A DNA stretch of 64,000 bases from Hyphomicrobiales bacterium (GTDB lineage: Bacteria > Pseudomonadota > Alphaproteobacteria > Rhizobiales > Rhizobiaceae), in contig UBMP01000016.1 in assembly GCA_900466575.1 (NCBI GenBank), forward strand, positions 186,001-250,000, given 5' to 3'. A program made the translations under genes and the position numbers. The notes below the pieces were generated by a model, which saw nothing but the letters and a program-made list of their open reading frames with translations, did no database searches and was not told where the DNA came from. Below are positions 55,489 to 64,000 of this stretch, one piece after another. How positions within the stretch are numbered: the stretch's first letter is position 1; every line of letters starts with the position of its first letter.

Positions 55489-56187
55489 ATGCGCAACCTC
55501 TCTCTTTGCGCGGGTATCATCGCGATGGCAGCGCTGTCCGGCTGTGATGAACCGGCGCTGGCCGTCCGCGGCGACAGCACGGCCATTGCCTCCCGCGACG
55601 GTCTGGCAAAAATCTGGAACGCCTACCCGGCCTGGGACGCACATCGCTGGTGGGTCATTGTGGGAAAAACCTTCACGCCGCAACGCGCCGTCTTCAACGA
55701 CGGTGTCGGCGGCCAGAGCATTCAAACCTTGCGTGACAAGATGGTGGCCGATCAGGATCATCGCGGCCTGCCCTCGGTGATCTACGATCGCCGTAACGAC
55801 GGGGAGGACGCAACGCAATATGTCGCCGCACTCAAGGAAGCGATCGCCACGTTGAAAACGCGGGATTTCCTCATCCTGCCGCAGGTGCCGCGCTCCGAAG
55901 GCTTTCCGGAGCCACCGGACCAGAGCGCAGCCATGGCGGAAATCGATCGGCAGGTTCTCGCACTCTGGCCGGGCAACACCTTTTCGCCCTCCGAGCGAGC
56001 GGCCTTCCTCGGCGAACTCGCACCGGACGACACCCGCCTCGACGGGCTGCACCGCAACGAGAAGGGCCAGGCAATCGAGGCCAGATGGATCGGCCACTGG
56101 CTTCATGCCCGGCTGGACGGAGGCCCTGGAGCAAGCGCAACCTCTGCTAACGGCGCATCGACGCCCGTTCCACAACCGCCGTCCTGA
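55489..56187 (+). CDS. SGNH/GDSL-like lipoprotein hydrolase
   Basis: A 232-aa predicted lipoprotein: signal peptide with lipobox ALSGC (Cys about 19). GDSL-type blocks are VRGDSTA (Ser about 30), NDGVGGQSIQTL (block II Gly), FLILPQVPRSE and the catalytic DGLHRNEKGQAI (Asp/His about 184-187). This suggests an envelope-anchored esterase or deacetylase. AAGGAG lies 5 nt before ATG. The region upstream is AT-rich. No close homologue of known function is recognised, so the substrate is unknown. Confidence 0.72.
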   Translation: MRNLSLCAGIIAMAALSGCDEPALAVRGDSTAIASRDGLAKIWNAYPAWDAHRWWVIVGKTFTPQRAVFNDGVGGQSIQTLRDKMVADQDHRGLPSVIYDRRNDGEDATQYVAALKEAIATLKTRDFLILPQVPRSEGFPEPPDQSAAMAEIDRQVLALWPGNTFSPSERAAFLGELAPDDTRLDGLHRNEKGQAIEARWIGHWLHARLDGGPGASATSANGASTPVPQPPS

Positions 56188-56268
56188 CCGTCTCATACTC
56201 GGCTCGATTGAACCGCCACCGCGCGTCACCTATATCAGCGGCATGATCCCGCCGACACGCGAGCCCGC

Positions 56269-57738
56269 ATGACCCCTTCCCTGACATCATTGACGGATGA
56301 CGTTCTGATTGCGGCCGAAAACCTTGCCGATCTGGGCAAGGGCCTCGTCAATCCGTCGCTCCGCCTTGGCGTCACCGGTCTCTCGCGGTCAGGCAAGACG
56401 GTCTTCATCACCGCGCTGGTGCATAATCTCGTCCATGGCGCCCGGCTGCCTCTGGTACGCGCGCTGCATCAGGGCCGCGTGTCCTCAGTCCATCTCGATC
56501 CGCAGCCGGACGATGCCGTGCCGCGCTTTCAATATGAGGACCATGTCCGCGACATGGTGGAAAAGCGCATATGGCCGGACAGTACCCGCTCGATTTCCGA
56601 ACTGCGCCTGACCGTTCATTACGAAAGCGCCAGCGGCTGGAACCGCCTCTTCCGGCCCGGCACGCTGAATATCGATATCGTCGACTATCCCGGCGAATGG
56701 CTGCTCGACCTGCCGCTGCTGGGCCAGGACTATGCGGAATTCTCGAAGAATGCGCTGGCGCTCTCCCGTTCCGACATTCGTGGCCCGCTGGCGCGCGAAT
56801 GGCTGGGGCTTGCCGAACGCATTGATCCCGCCTCGCCCGCCGACGAACTCGTGGTGCGCGACATGGCGCAGGCCTATGCGGCCTATTTGAAGGCCTGCAA
56901 ATCGGATGAGCGCTCGCTCTCCATGCTGCCGCCCGGCCGCTTCCTCATGCCCGGCGATCTCGAAGGCTCGCCGGCGCTGACCTTCGCGCCGCTGACGGCT
57001 CTCACCGACGGCCCCGCGCCCAAGGGTTCCTATCAGGCGATGATGGAGCGCCGCTTCGAGGCCTACAAGGCGATTGTCGTGCGCCCCTTCTTCCGCGATC
57101 ACTTCGCCCGGCTCGACCGCCAGATCGTGCTGGTCGATACGCTGCAGGCCGTCAATCGCGGACCGGAGGCGCTGAAGGATCTGGAACACGCGCTCGGCGA
57201 CGTGCTCTCATGCTTCCGCGCCGGCAAGGGCAATCTCCTCTCCTCGATCCTGACGCGCCGGATCGACAAGGTGCTAATCGCAGCGACCAAGGCCGACCAT
57301 CTGCATCACGAAAGCCACGACCGGCTGGAACTCTTGACCCGCCGCCTCGTCTCCGGCGCGCTCACCCGCATCGGCATGTCGGGCGCCGGCATCGAGACGG
57401 TGGCGCTCGCCTCCGTCCGCGCCACCCGCGAGGCAACCGTCAAGCACAGTGGTGAAGACCTGCCCGTCATCAGCGGCACGCCGATCGAAGGGGAAATCAT
57501 CGACGGTGAGCGCTTCGACGGAAAGCGCCGCACCGCGGTTTTCCCCGGCGACCTGCCGAAAGACCCCGAAACGCTGTTCGACAGCGCCGGCCACGCCTCG
57601 CTGCTCAAACCCGGCGATTTCACCGCCGTTCGATTCCGCCCGCCGGAGCTCGGCTCCAGCGCAGGCCTCGAACTGACACTGCCGCATATACGGCTCGACC
57701 GCGCCATCGAATTCTTGATCGGAGACCGGCTGGCATGA
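56269..57738 (+). CDS. ycjX: YcjX-family P-loop NTPase (DUF463)
   Basis: A 489-aa GTPase-like protein of the YcjX family, stress-linked in enterobacteria. The Walker A loop GLSRSGKTVFITALVHNL lies at about 36-53, and the Walker B-like IDIVDYPGEWLLDLPLLGQD at about 140-159. ATKADHLHHESHDRLE resembles a G4 base-recognition motif. It overlaps ycjF by 4 nt. In E. coli ycjX-ycjF sit in the psp region; here they stand alone. Biochemical role unknown. Confidence 0.93.
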   Translation: MTPSLTSLTDDVLIAAENLADLGKGLVNPSLRLGVTGLSRSGKTVFITALVHNLVHGARLPLVRALHQGRVSSVHLDPQPDDAVPRFQYEDHVRDMVEKRIWPDSTRSISELRLTVHYESASGWNRLFRPGTLNIDIVDYPGEWLLDLPLLGQDYAEFSKNALALSRSDIRGPLAREWLGLAERIDPASPADELVVRDMAQAYAAYLKACKSDERSLSMLPPGRFLMPGDLEGSPALTFAPLTALTDGPAPKGSYQAMMERRFEAYKAIVVRPFFRDHFARLDRQIVLVDTLQAVNRGPEALKDLEHALGDVLSCFRAGKGNLLSSILTRRIDKVLIAATKADHLHHESHDRLELLTRRLVSGALTRIGMSGAGIETVALASVRATREATVKHSGEDLPVISGTPIEGEIIDGERFDGKRRTAVFPGDLPKDPETLFDSAGHASLLKPGDFTAVRFRPPELGSSAGLELTLPHIRLDRAIEFLIGDRLA

Positions 57739-58778
57739 GCGATGCACCGCGCAAACCCATGAACTTCGCCGAAACCCCTCAAACAGTGGTCGAAACACCA
57801 AGTCGTCGCCCGGCATGGTTCGACAACGGCGTCGTGGAAACGCCGTTCGAAGAGGACATCTTCGAAGCCGAAGGCATCGACGCGGAACGGCGCATTGCAG
57901 AGACCGGCACGCTGAAGCCCGCGCGCCGCTTCCCCTTTTTCAAGATCTTCTCCGGCGCGCTCGGCGTTCTGGTCTCCATGGGCATCGGCCTGTGGATCGA
58001 CCGCCTCGTCAACGACCTCTTCGGCCGCGAGGATTGGCTGGGTTATGTCGCGCTCGCCGCCGTCGCCGTGCTGGTCCTCTCGGCCATCGGCTTCGTCATC
58101 CGCGAACTCTACGGCCTGAAAAGCCTGACCAACATCCAGACGCTCAAGCAGGAAGCCCGCGACGCCGCCAGCTCGAAGAGCCGCGACGATGCATCCAAGA
58201 CGGTGAAGGCGCTCTCAGCGCATCTTTCGCATCGCCCGGAAACGGCGCGTGGCCGCAAGGCGCTCGAAGATCACGCCCGCGAGATCATCGACAATCCCGG
58301 CATGATGGCGCTTGCCGAAAGTGAGTTGCTGTCGCCGCTCGACGACGAGGCGCGCCGCATGATCGCCAATGCCGCGCGCCGCGTTTCCGTGGTCACGGCG
58401 GTTAGCCCGCGGGCATTGGTCGATATCGGTTACGTGCTGTTCGAGGCCGCGCGGCTGATCCGCATGCTCGCCTTTCTCTATGGCGGCCGCCCCGGCTTCT
58501 TCGGCCTCATCCGCCTGCTGCGCGAGACGGTGGCACATCTCGCGGTCACCGGTGCCATTGCGGTGGGCGATGATGCCATCCAGCAGGTCCTAGGCCATGG
58601 ACTGGCGTCGAAGGTTTCCGCTCGTCTCGGCGAGGGTGTGGCCAACGGATTGATGACCGCGCGCATCGGTATTGCGGCCATGGATCTATGCCGTCCGATG
58701 GATTTTGCCGAAATCCGTCGCCCAAAGGTCACAGACTTTCTCAATGTCTTGAAAGACGCGTCGAAAACTCCAAGGTGA
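57735..58778 (+). CDS. ycjF: YcjF-family membrane protein (TIGR01620/DUF697)
   Basis: A 347-aa inner-membrane protein. The N-terminal 65 residues are cytosolic and acidic, two TM helices lie at about 70-90 and 105-125, and a soluble helical DUF697 domain follows (IRLLRETVAHLAVTGAIAVG, GLASKVSARLGEGVANGLMT). Translational coupling to ycjX (ATGA) indicates a functional pair, likely a membrane partner of the NTPase. Function unknown. Confidence 0.92.
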   Translation: MSDAPRKPMNFAETPQTVVETPSRRPAWFDNGVVETPFEEDIFEAEGIDAERRIAETGTLKPARRFPFFKIFSGALGVLVSMGIGLWIDRLVNDLFGREDWLGYVALAAVAVLVLSAIGFVIRELYGLKSLTNIQTLKQEARDAASSKSRDDASKTVKALSAHLSHRPETARGRKALEDHAREIIDNPGMMALAESELLSPLDDEARRMIANAARRVSVVTAVSPRALVDIGYVLFEAARLIRMLAFLYGGRPGFFGLIRLLRETVAHLAVTGAIAVGDDAIQQVLGHGLASKVSARLGEGVANGLMTARIGIAAMDLCRPMDFAEIRRPKVTDFLNVLKDASKTPR

Positions 58779-58983
58779 CGTTGGACAAGCGCCGGAATTT
58801 GAGTTACCGCCTCATATCAGGAAGTGTTTCGAGTGCTTCGTTTGTTGTCTGCCACGATGCAGATAACCTTGAGGGAAACGGTCCCTGGACATCTGTTTTT
58901 CATGGTCCATTAACCAATCCGCGCGAGACTTCGAGACAATTCCGGTGCCAGTACCAGCGCTCGCCCCCGTTCAAGGAAGTCCG

Positions 58984-59520
58984 ATGTCCGTCAAGCTTTC
59001 CATCGCCGCAGCCGCTCTCGCGCTTGCCGCCGTATCGCCGCTCGCAGCACATGCCGGCGACCGTGAATTCTTCGACAGCACCGCAGGCGTCTGGCAGGGA
59101 CCCGGCGAAATCGTTGCCGGCAAATACAAGGGCACGAAGTTTACCTGCGATCTGAAGGGTGAGTCGAAGTCTTCCGGCGCCGGCCTCAAGCTCGACGGCT
59201 CCTGCCGCGTGGGCGTCTTCGCGCAGCCGATGTCGGCCACGATCGAGCGTAACGGCGAAAGCTACAAGGGGACCTTCCTTGACGGCTCCGACGGCAAGGG
59301 TCTCGACATTGTCTCCGGCGCCGTCGTCGGAAATCGAGTCATCGTCGGCATCAACCGCAAGAACCTGAACGGCGCCATGATTGCCCGCCTCAAGGACAAG
59401 AACACGCTGAACGTCACGATCTCCGTGCGCGTCAACGACAGCCTCGTGCCCGTCATCGGCATGACGCTCGACCGCAAGATGGATCAGGCGTCGGTTGGTT
59501 CCATCAAGCAGGCGGATTGA
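58984..59520 (+). CDS. Secreted hypothetical protein
   Basis: A 178-aa protein: signal peptide MSVKLSIAAAALALAAVSPL with cleavage after AHA, then a beta-rich domain (GVWQGPGEIVAGKYKGTKFT, GLKLDGSCRVGVFAQPM, DGKGLDIVSGAVVGNRVIVG). Two cysteines (in FTCDLKGE and GSCRVG) probably form a disulfide. The fold looks like a lipocalin or small barrel. Probably a conserved rhizobial periplasmic family; no function known to me. Confidence 0.78.
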   Translation: MSVKLSIAAAALALAAVSPLAAHAGDREFFDSTAGVWQGPGEIVAGKYKGTKFTCDLKGESKSSGAGLKLDGSCRVGVFAQPMSATIERNGESYKGTFLDGSDGKGLDIVSGAVVGNRVIVGINRKNLNGAMIARLKDKNTLNVTISVRVNDSLVPVIGMTLDRKMDQASVGSIKQAD

Positions 59521-59583
59521 TACCCGACCCCAGGTCGGCCGCGCCAAATGAGCACAGCCGTCTCCTCAGCCCCATAAACTCTT

Positions 59584-59730
59584 TCAACGTTTGGCCAGTT
59601 CGACGCGGCGGTTTTTTGCCCTGCCGCCAACGTCGTCATTCGAGGCGATCGGCGAGGACATGCCCGCACCGAAAGGTGTCAACCGCGACGCCGCGATGCC
59701 GTAACGCTGCGATGAAGTCAATGGAAACGA
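59584..59730 (-). pseudogene. Decayed OmpA C-terminal domain fragment
   Basis: The minus strand ends RYGIAASRLTPFGAGMSSPI then ASNDDVGGRAKNRRVELAKR, the classic end of an OmpA peptidoglycan-binding domain (GRAxNRRVE). The preceding DFIAAL, expected just before RYGI, is found in a different frame, so at least one frameshift separates them. Upstream (to about 59950) no GHTD motif or start can be read. The gene is therefore a 3' remnant. Without comparison to relatives it could also be a sequencing frameshift. Confidence 0.55.
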
Positions 59731-60018
59731 GACCCGTGAGACACGGGCGAAGAAACATATGCCGCATGAAAACCTGGCTCCCCGAAATCGAACATGTCGG
59801 TGCGTTGTGACAGTCGCGAACCATGCCGTTTGACCTCGACCGAACATTCGCCTGCGTCAGCCCGATGTTCGCGCCATCCGCACGAAGGTATGTCCATCTG
59901 CGTTCGCAGGCAGCGTCGACGGTCGAAGTCCCGCGCAAACGTCCGCCATTCCCCGCACAACCATGGCACGAAACTGTAATACTGTCACGACAGCTTAAAC
60001 AGGGATTTCTGAAATTCG
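59731..60018. other. Gap with no readable gene
   Basis: Upstream of the OmpA fragment. Likely contains more of the decayed gene: TDMFDFGEPGF and SIDFIAAL are scattered in different minus-strand frames. No intact frame, RNA or repeat is supported. Confidence 0.35.
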
Positions 60019-60387
60019 TCAGCCCCGCGCCATGCCCTTCGCCGTGAGCTCCGCCAGATAATCCGCAAACAGAGCATCGCCCTCCTCGCCCAGTTGGCGA
60101 AGGTAGGTCCAGGTGTAGATCCCGCTGTCATGCATGTCGTCGAAGCCGATCCGAACCGCATAGTTTCCGGACGGCTGCACGCTGATGATTTCCACGTTAC
60201 GCTTGCCGGGCACCGTCACTTTCTGCCCCGGCCCATGGCCCTGCACTTCCGCCGAGGGCGAAAGCACGCGCAGCATTTCCGCAGGGAGCGGAAACACGGC
60301 GCCGTCATCGAACGTCACCGTCATCGTGCGGCGATCCTTGGAGACCTTGATGGCCGTCGGGCGGGCCGTCTTCGCTTGAGATGTCAT
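60019..60387 (-). CDS. DUF971 family protein
   Basis: A 122-aa protein with the DUF971 domain (also the N-terminal domain of gamma-butyrobetaine hydroxylase). The zinc-site cysteines of the eukaryotic domain are not present. PTAIKVSKDRRTMTVTFDDG, LRVLSPSAEVQGHGPGQK and GNYAVRIGFDDMHDSGIYTW are the conserved blocks. Often linked to Fe-S or Moco genes; here it is divergent from moaA. The start at ATG 60387 matches the domain. Function unknown. Confidence 0.9.
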   Translation of the reverse strand: MTSQAKTARPTAIKVSKDRRTMTVTFDDGAVFPLPAEMLRVLSPSAEVQGHGPGQKVTVPGKRNVEIISVQPSGNYAVRIGFDDMHDSGIYTWTYLRQLGEEGDALFADYLAELTAKGMARG

Positions 60388-60532
60388 GGCTTTGCTTTCG
60401 AAAATTTGATTGGCGTTAAGTGCGCCCCATATAATAGACAGTGGAAGCGGCGCAAAGCACCGTTTCCGCCTGTCCGGAACGACTTGACCCGAAGCATTCC
60501 CGTCGTCACATTGAAGACGGAGGAGTAAGACG

Positions 60533-61570
60533 TTGAACCAGCATAATCCGGTGACTGCCGACAGCAACGCGCGCCCGCCCATGATCGACCCCTTTGGTCG
60601 GATGGTCTCCTATCTGCGCGTCTCGGTCACAGACCGCTGCGACTTCCGCTGCACCTATTGCATGGCCGAGCACATGACCTTCCTGCCGAAGCGGGACCTG
60701 CTGACACTGGAGGAGCTCGATCGCCTCTGTTCGGCCTTCATCGCCAAGGGCGTCAAGAAGCTTCGGTTGACCGGCGGTGAGCCGCTGGTGCGCAAGAATA
60801 TCATGTATCTCATCCGGGAACTCGGAAAGAAGGTCCATTCGGGCGAGCTGGAAGAGCTGACGCTGACGACGAATGGCTCCAATCTCGAGCGCTTCGCCGG
60901 CGAACTGGCAGAGGCCGGCATCCGCCGCATCAACGTCTCTGTCGACACGCTCGATCCGGTAAAGTTCCGCGAGATCACGCGGCTCGGCGATCTCGCCAAG
61001 GTTCTCGCCGGTATCGAGGCCGCGCAAAAGGCGGGCATCAAGGTTAAGCTGAACGCGGTGGCACTCAAGGATTTCAACGAACAGGAAATCCCCGAAATGA
61101 TCGCCTGGGCGCATGGCCGCGGCATGGACATGACGCTGATCGAGACCATGCCTATGGGCGAGATCGAGGAAGACCGCACCGATCAGTACCTGCCGCTCTC
61201 CAAGGTCCGCGCCGATCTGTCCGAGCGCTTCACGCTGACAGACATCCCCTTCCGCACCGGCGGCCCTGCGCGCTACGTGGAGGTGAAGGAAACCGGCGGC
61301 AAGCTCGGCTTCATCACGCCGATGACGCACAACTTCTGCGAAAGCTGCAACCGCGTGCGGCTCACCTGCACCGGCACGCTCTACATGTGCCTCGGCCAGA
61401 ACGACGCCGCCGACCTCCGCGCGGTGCTGCGCGAGAGCGACGACCCGCAGGTTCTCTCCGCGGCCATCGATGAGGCGATCCTCCGCAAGCCCAAGGGCCA
61501 CGATTTCATCATCGACCGCGACCACAAGCGGCCAGCCGTTGCACGCCACATGAGCGTGACAGGCGGGTAA
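60533..61570 (+). CDS. moaA: GTP 3',8-cyclase MoaA
   Basis: Radical-SAM enzyme that converts GTP to 3',8-cyclo-GTP, the first step of molybdenum cofactor synthesis. 345 aa. The SAM cluster is C36-x3-C40-x2-C43 in [11 protein letters not shown], and the second cluster is in [20 protein letters not shown]. The C-terminal Gly-Gly needed for activity is present (SVTGG). The start is TTG 60533 after GGAGGAG. A fused mobA-mobB follows after one exporter gene, so the cluster is Moco-related. Confidence 0.97.
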   Translation: MNQHNPVTADSNARPPMIDPFGRMVSYLRVSVTDRCDFRCTYCMAEHMTFLPKRDLLTLEELDRLCSAFIAKGVKKLRLTGGEPLVRKNIMYLIRELGKKVHSGELEELTLTTNGSNLERFAGELAEAGIRRINVSVDTLDPVKFREITRLGDLAKVLAGIEAAQKAGIKVKLNAVALKDFNEQEIPEMIAWAHGRGMDMTLIETMPMGEIEEDRTDQYLPLSKVRADLSERFTLTDIPFRTGGPARYVEVKETGGKLGFITPMTHNFCESCNRVRLTCTGTLYMCLGQNDAADLRAVLRESDDPQVLSAAIDEAILRKPKGHDFIIDRDHKRPAVARHMSVTGG

Positions 61571-61648
61571 ACAGTCGAGCTTCCGGCTGAAAAAGACATA
61601 AGCCGGTCGGACAAACCGGGACGAAATGCAAGCTCGAAAGCAAGCCGC

Positions 61649-62554
61649 ATGGCCTCATCGGACAATTTCAAAGGCGCGCTTTACATGACAGCCGCCATGG
61701 CGGGCTTCGGCTTCAACGACATGCTGGTGAAGGCTGCGACGAGGACGCTGCCCACCGGCGAGATCATCGTCATTCGTGGCACCATCTCGACCCTCCTCGT
61801 TTTTCTGCTGGCCTTGTATCTCGGGGCACTGAGACCGCTGAAGACGGTTCTGCATCCCATGCTGGCGCTGCGGGTTCTGGCGGAAGTGACCGCGACCTTC
61901 ACCTATATCTATGCGCTCGGGCAATTGCCGCTGGCCAATGCCGGCGCGATCCTGCAGTTCCTTCCCCTGGCGGTCACGCTGGGAGCCGCGATGTTCCTCG
62001 GCGAGTCCGTCGGGTGGCGGCGCTGGGGCGCCATCATCGCGGGCTTCCTCGGCGTGCTGCTCATCATCAAGCCTGGACCGGACGGCTTCTCTGTCGCGTC
62101 CTTCCTCGCCCTCGCCTCCGTCTTCGCCGCCGCCGCACGCGATATCGCCACCAAACGCCTGCCGCAAGGGATTCCAACCGTTTACGTGACGCTCATGACC
62201 TCAGTCGCGGTCACCATAGGAGCAGGTATCTTCATCGCGCCACTCGGCGGCTGGCATGCACCAGGCACGCTGGACGTGACCACTCTGGCACTGGCAGCCG
62301 TCTGCCTCATGATCGGCTATCTGGCGCTGATCTCGGGCATGCGCACAGGCGAAATCTCCTTCATCGCGCCCTTCCGATACACCTACATGATATGGGCACT
62401 GGTGCTGAGCTTTACGGTTTTCGGCGACTTGCCGGATATGTTCATGCTGGTCGGCAGCGCCATCGTGGTCGCCTCCGGTATCTACACATTCTATCGTGAA
62501 AATCGCCGGCCCGGGGGCCTTCCCGCCCAGTCGCTACCCCGAGCGCCACATTGA
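61649..62554 (+). CDS. DMT superfamily (EamA) transporter
   Basis: A 301-aa membrane protein with ten predicted TM helices in two EamA repeats (MTAAMAGFGFNDMLVKAATR start; LAEVTATFTYIYALGQLPLA; VFAAAARDIATKRLP). Such proteins export metabolites. Substrate unknown. The stop TGA overlaps the mobAB ATG by one base, so the two are co-translated; a link to Moco metabolism is possible but unproven. Confidence 0.92.
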   Translation: MASSDNFKGALYMTAAMAGFGFNDMLVKAATRTLPTGEIIVIRGTISTLLVFLLALYLGALRPLKTVLHPMLALRVLAEVTATFTYIYALGQLPLANAGAILQFLPLAVTLGAAMFLGESVGWRRWGAIIAGFLGVLLIIKPGPDGFSVASFLALASVFAAAARDIATKRLPQGIPTVYVTLMTSVAVTIGAGIFIAPLGGWHAPGTLDVTTLALAAVCLMIGYLALISGMRTGEISFIAPFRYTYMIWALVLSFTVFGDLPDMFMLVGSAIVVASGIYTFYRENRRPGGLPAQSLPRAPH

Positions 62555-63693
62555 TGAGCCTGCCCATGAGAGACGAACATGCCCCGAGATTTCCCGCGAT
62601 GGTGCTGGCGGGCGGGCGCTCCACCCGCATGGGCGAGGACAAGGCAGCAAAACGTTTAGCCGGCAAACCACTTGCCGCAATCGCAGCCGCGCGCCTGGAA
62701 AGGCAAGCGTCACCGGTTTTCATCAACTCCCGCAATCCCGCGCTCGCCGGCCTCGGCTACGACCTTGTGCCGGACACGATCGGCGGTCACGAAGGCCCGC
62801 TTGCCGGCATTCTTGCAGGTCTCGAGCATGTCGCAGCCGCGCTGCCCGGTGTGACACATCTTGCAGTCGTGCCCGCAGATGCCCCGTTCTTTCCGGACAC
62901 GCTGATGACCCGCCTCGCCGCCGCCATCGATGGCCCGGAAGCCGTTGCCATAGCCGCCTATTGCGGCGATCCGGAACCCGCCTTCGCGCTCTGGCCGATA
63001 GCTCTCGCCAGCCGTCTGCGTCACTGGCTGGAGACAGCCGAAAGCCGCGCCATCCGCGCCTTCGCGGCAACGTGTCAGATCCGCCTTGTCGATTTTGTGG
63101 ATGAGCCCCCGCACAGCTTCTTCAACGTCAACCGTCCCCGCGATTTCGAGCGCGCTAGAGACCTGATGGGCCTGGGCCGGGCCCCGAAGATCCTCGGCAT
63201 TTCCGGCTGGAAGAATTCCGGGAAGACCGGCCTCACCGTCCGCCTCGTGGAGGAACTGACCGCGCGCGGCTACCGCGTCTCCACGATCAAGCACGCGCAT
63301 CACGACTTCGATATCGACAAGGTCGGCGCCGACAGCTTCCGCCACCGCCAGGCCGGCGCGCACGAAGTCACCATCGTCTCCGGCACCCGCTACGCCATCA
63401 TGCACGAGTTGCGCGGCAATCCCGAACCCGCCTTCGAAGAGGTCCTTTCCCGCCTCGCCCCCTGCGACATCGTCGTGATAGAAGGCTACAAGCGCGAGCC
63501 GGTCCCGAAGATCGAAGCCCGCCGGCTGGAGGCCAAAAGCCGCGTGCCGCTGGCGCCGGAAGACCCGCATATCGTGGCGATTGCGGCGGATCATGCGGTA
63601 ACCGACACGGCACTGCCGGTGTTCGATCTGGACGATACGCTGGCGCTGGCAGATTTTGCCGAGAGGCTGCTGGGATTTGCGGAGAGATGGTAG
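62554..63693 (+). CDS. Fused MobA-MobB: molybdopterin guanylyltransferase plus GTP-binding adaptor
   Basis: A 379-aa bifunctional protein. Residues about 1-205 are MobA: nucleotide loop MVLAGGRSTRMGEDKAAKRL, GHEGPLAGILAGLEH and VVPADAPFFP. It transfers GMP to Mo-molybdopterin. Residues about 211-379 are MobB: P-loop GISGWKNSGKTGLTVRLVEE and DIVVIEGYKREPVPKIEARR. The usual two separate genes are joined by a short linker (ARDLMGLGRAPK). ATG 62554 overlaps the transporter stop (TTG 62551 is the alternative). It supplies MGD for DMSO-reductase-type enzymes. Confidence 0.93.
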   Translation: MSLPMRDEHAPRFPAMVLAGGRSTRMGEDKAAKRLAGKPLAAIAAARLERQASPVFINSRNPALAGLGYDLVPDTIGGHEGPLAGILAGLEHVAAALPGVTHLAVVPADAPFFPDTLMTRLAAAIDGPEAVAIAAYCGDPEPAFALWPIALASRLRHWLETAESRAIRAFAATCQIRLVDFVDEPPHSFFNVNRPRDFERARDLMGLGRAPKILGISGWKNSGKTGLTVRLVEELTARGYRVSTIKHAHHDFDIDKVGADSFRHRQAGAHEVTIVSGTRYAIMHELRGNPEPAFEEVLSRLAPCDIVVIEGYKREPVPKIEARRLEAKSRVPLAPEDPHIVAIAADHAVTDTALPVFDLDDTLALADFAERLLGFAERW

Positions 63694-63726
63694 AATAATT
63701 GCGAGCGTGGCGCCTGCGGGAGACTC

Positions 63727-64000
63727 TCATCCCACCGTCAACAACCCGTCCATCGGCTTCACCGCGCCGCTGTCCGGAAACACATCCTTGCCCAACGCCG
63801 CCTCGTTGATGCCGAGATGATCGCGAAGCGCGCCCTTCAGCACGGCACGCAGATCCGTCGTCGGTGCGAGGTCGCGGGACTGGAAGAGCGCCTTGTCGGA
63901 GAGGCCGGGCCAGTCGGCCAGCACGCGGCCGCCTTTGACTGCACCGCCTGCGAGGAAGGCCACCGTGGCCGTGCCGTGGTCAGTGCCCTCCGTGCCGTTC
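63727..64000 (-). CDS. DUF1501 domain protein, C-terminal part (5' end beyond window)
   Basis: The minus-strand frame enters from the right edge: TDHGTATVAFLAGGAVKGGR, WPGLSDKALFQSRDLAPTTD, LRAVLKGALRDHLG, ending KPMDGLLTVG. GTDHG near the metal site and the block GGRVLADWPGL are typical of DUF1501 (alkaline-phosphatase-superfamily-like, Tat-exported proteins). The N-terminus and Tat signal are outside. Convergent with mobAB. Confidence 0.85.
   Translation of the reverse strand, partial: NGTEGTDHGTATVAFLAGGAVKGGRVLADWPGLSDKALFQSRDLAPTTDLRAVLKGALRDHLGINEAALGKDVFPDSGAVKPMDGLLTVG

Noticed and set aside
60388-60532. Moco riboswitch before moaA
   Set aside because: The 145-bp gap lacks the conserved Moco-motif structure and has its own SD and TTG start; nothing supports it.

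Overview
The window is a high-GC chromosomal segment from an alphaproteobacterium, almost certainly a member of the Rhizobiaceae (Rhizobium/Agrobacterium/Sinorhizobium relatives). The evidence is the alaS-recA neighbourhood, an ExoR-type periplasmic Sel1-repeat regulator, a DksA with only one of the four usual zinc cysteines, DUF1489 and other families typical of rhizobia, and -10 elements of the CTATAT type. No rRNA is present. The only tRNA is a tRNA-Leu with anticodon GAG.

Left arm (1-14380): a truncated chemoreceptor, small metabolic and stress genes (PPOX flavoprotein, alpha/beta hydrolase divergent from a MarR regulator with a clear palindromic operator, Old Yellow Enzyme, DUF1489, serine deaminase sdaA), membrane proteins (DUF599, DUF1624 with a Cys-rich tail, an ICMT-like methyltransferase), a MerR regulator, the Mg2+ channel mgtE, and a Cpx-like stress module (CpxP-like periplasmic protein, response regulator, histidine kinase).

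Island (about 14.4-24.0 kb): a lower-GC, foreign-looking region beside tRNA-Leu(GAG). An element of about 8.4 kb (15610-23974) is bounded by 17-bp direct repeats that copy the 3' end of the tRNA. It carries a tyrosine integrase next to the tRNA, and paired TTTGTAGCG sites lie about 65 bp inside both ends. Cargo includes an unknown 314-aa protein, a serine resolvase with res-like repeats, an HNH protein, a protein resembling the uracil-DNA-glycosylase fold, a SieB-like two-TM protein, RNase HI, a frameshifted Rha phage-regulator remnant and small overlapping genes. Insertion moved the original tRNA terminator to 15561-15587, so tRNA-Leu now reads toward the integrase gene. A further low-GC membrane/coiled-coil gene sits just outside the left end.

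Middle (24.2-41.4 kb): lipB, an SRPBCC-M50 metalloprotease fusion, a GMC oxidoreductase next to glutathione-dependent formaldehyde dehydrogenase and an ElaA-type acetyltransferase, alaS, recA (possible SOS box), the pseudouridine catabolic pair psuK-psuG, a glycosyltransferase, exoR and valS.

Right arm (41.6-64.0 kb): CBS and rhomboid proteins, a two-domain PilZ protein, a transglutaminase-like cysteine peptidase, a D,D-carboxypeptidase with a SPOR domain, the folate operon folP-folB-folK, a DUF922 protease-like protein, a candidate small RNA with promoter and terminator (about 50933-51102), a [2Fe-2S] ferredoxin, dksA, a SixA-like phosphatase, two divergent citrate synthase paralogues (one fused to a DNA-binding HTH domain), an SGNH lipoprotein, ycjX-ycjF, a decayed OmpA fragment, a DUF971 protein, moaA, a DMT exporter, a fused mobA-mobB gene and the 3' end of a DUF1501 gene.

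The most novel material is the tRNA-Leu element and its uncharacterised cargo. The sRNA candidate and the HTH-citrate synthase locus are next.
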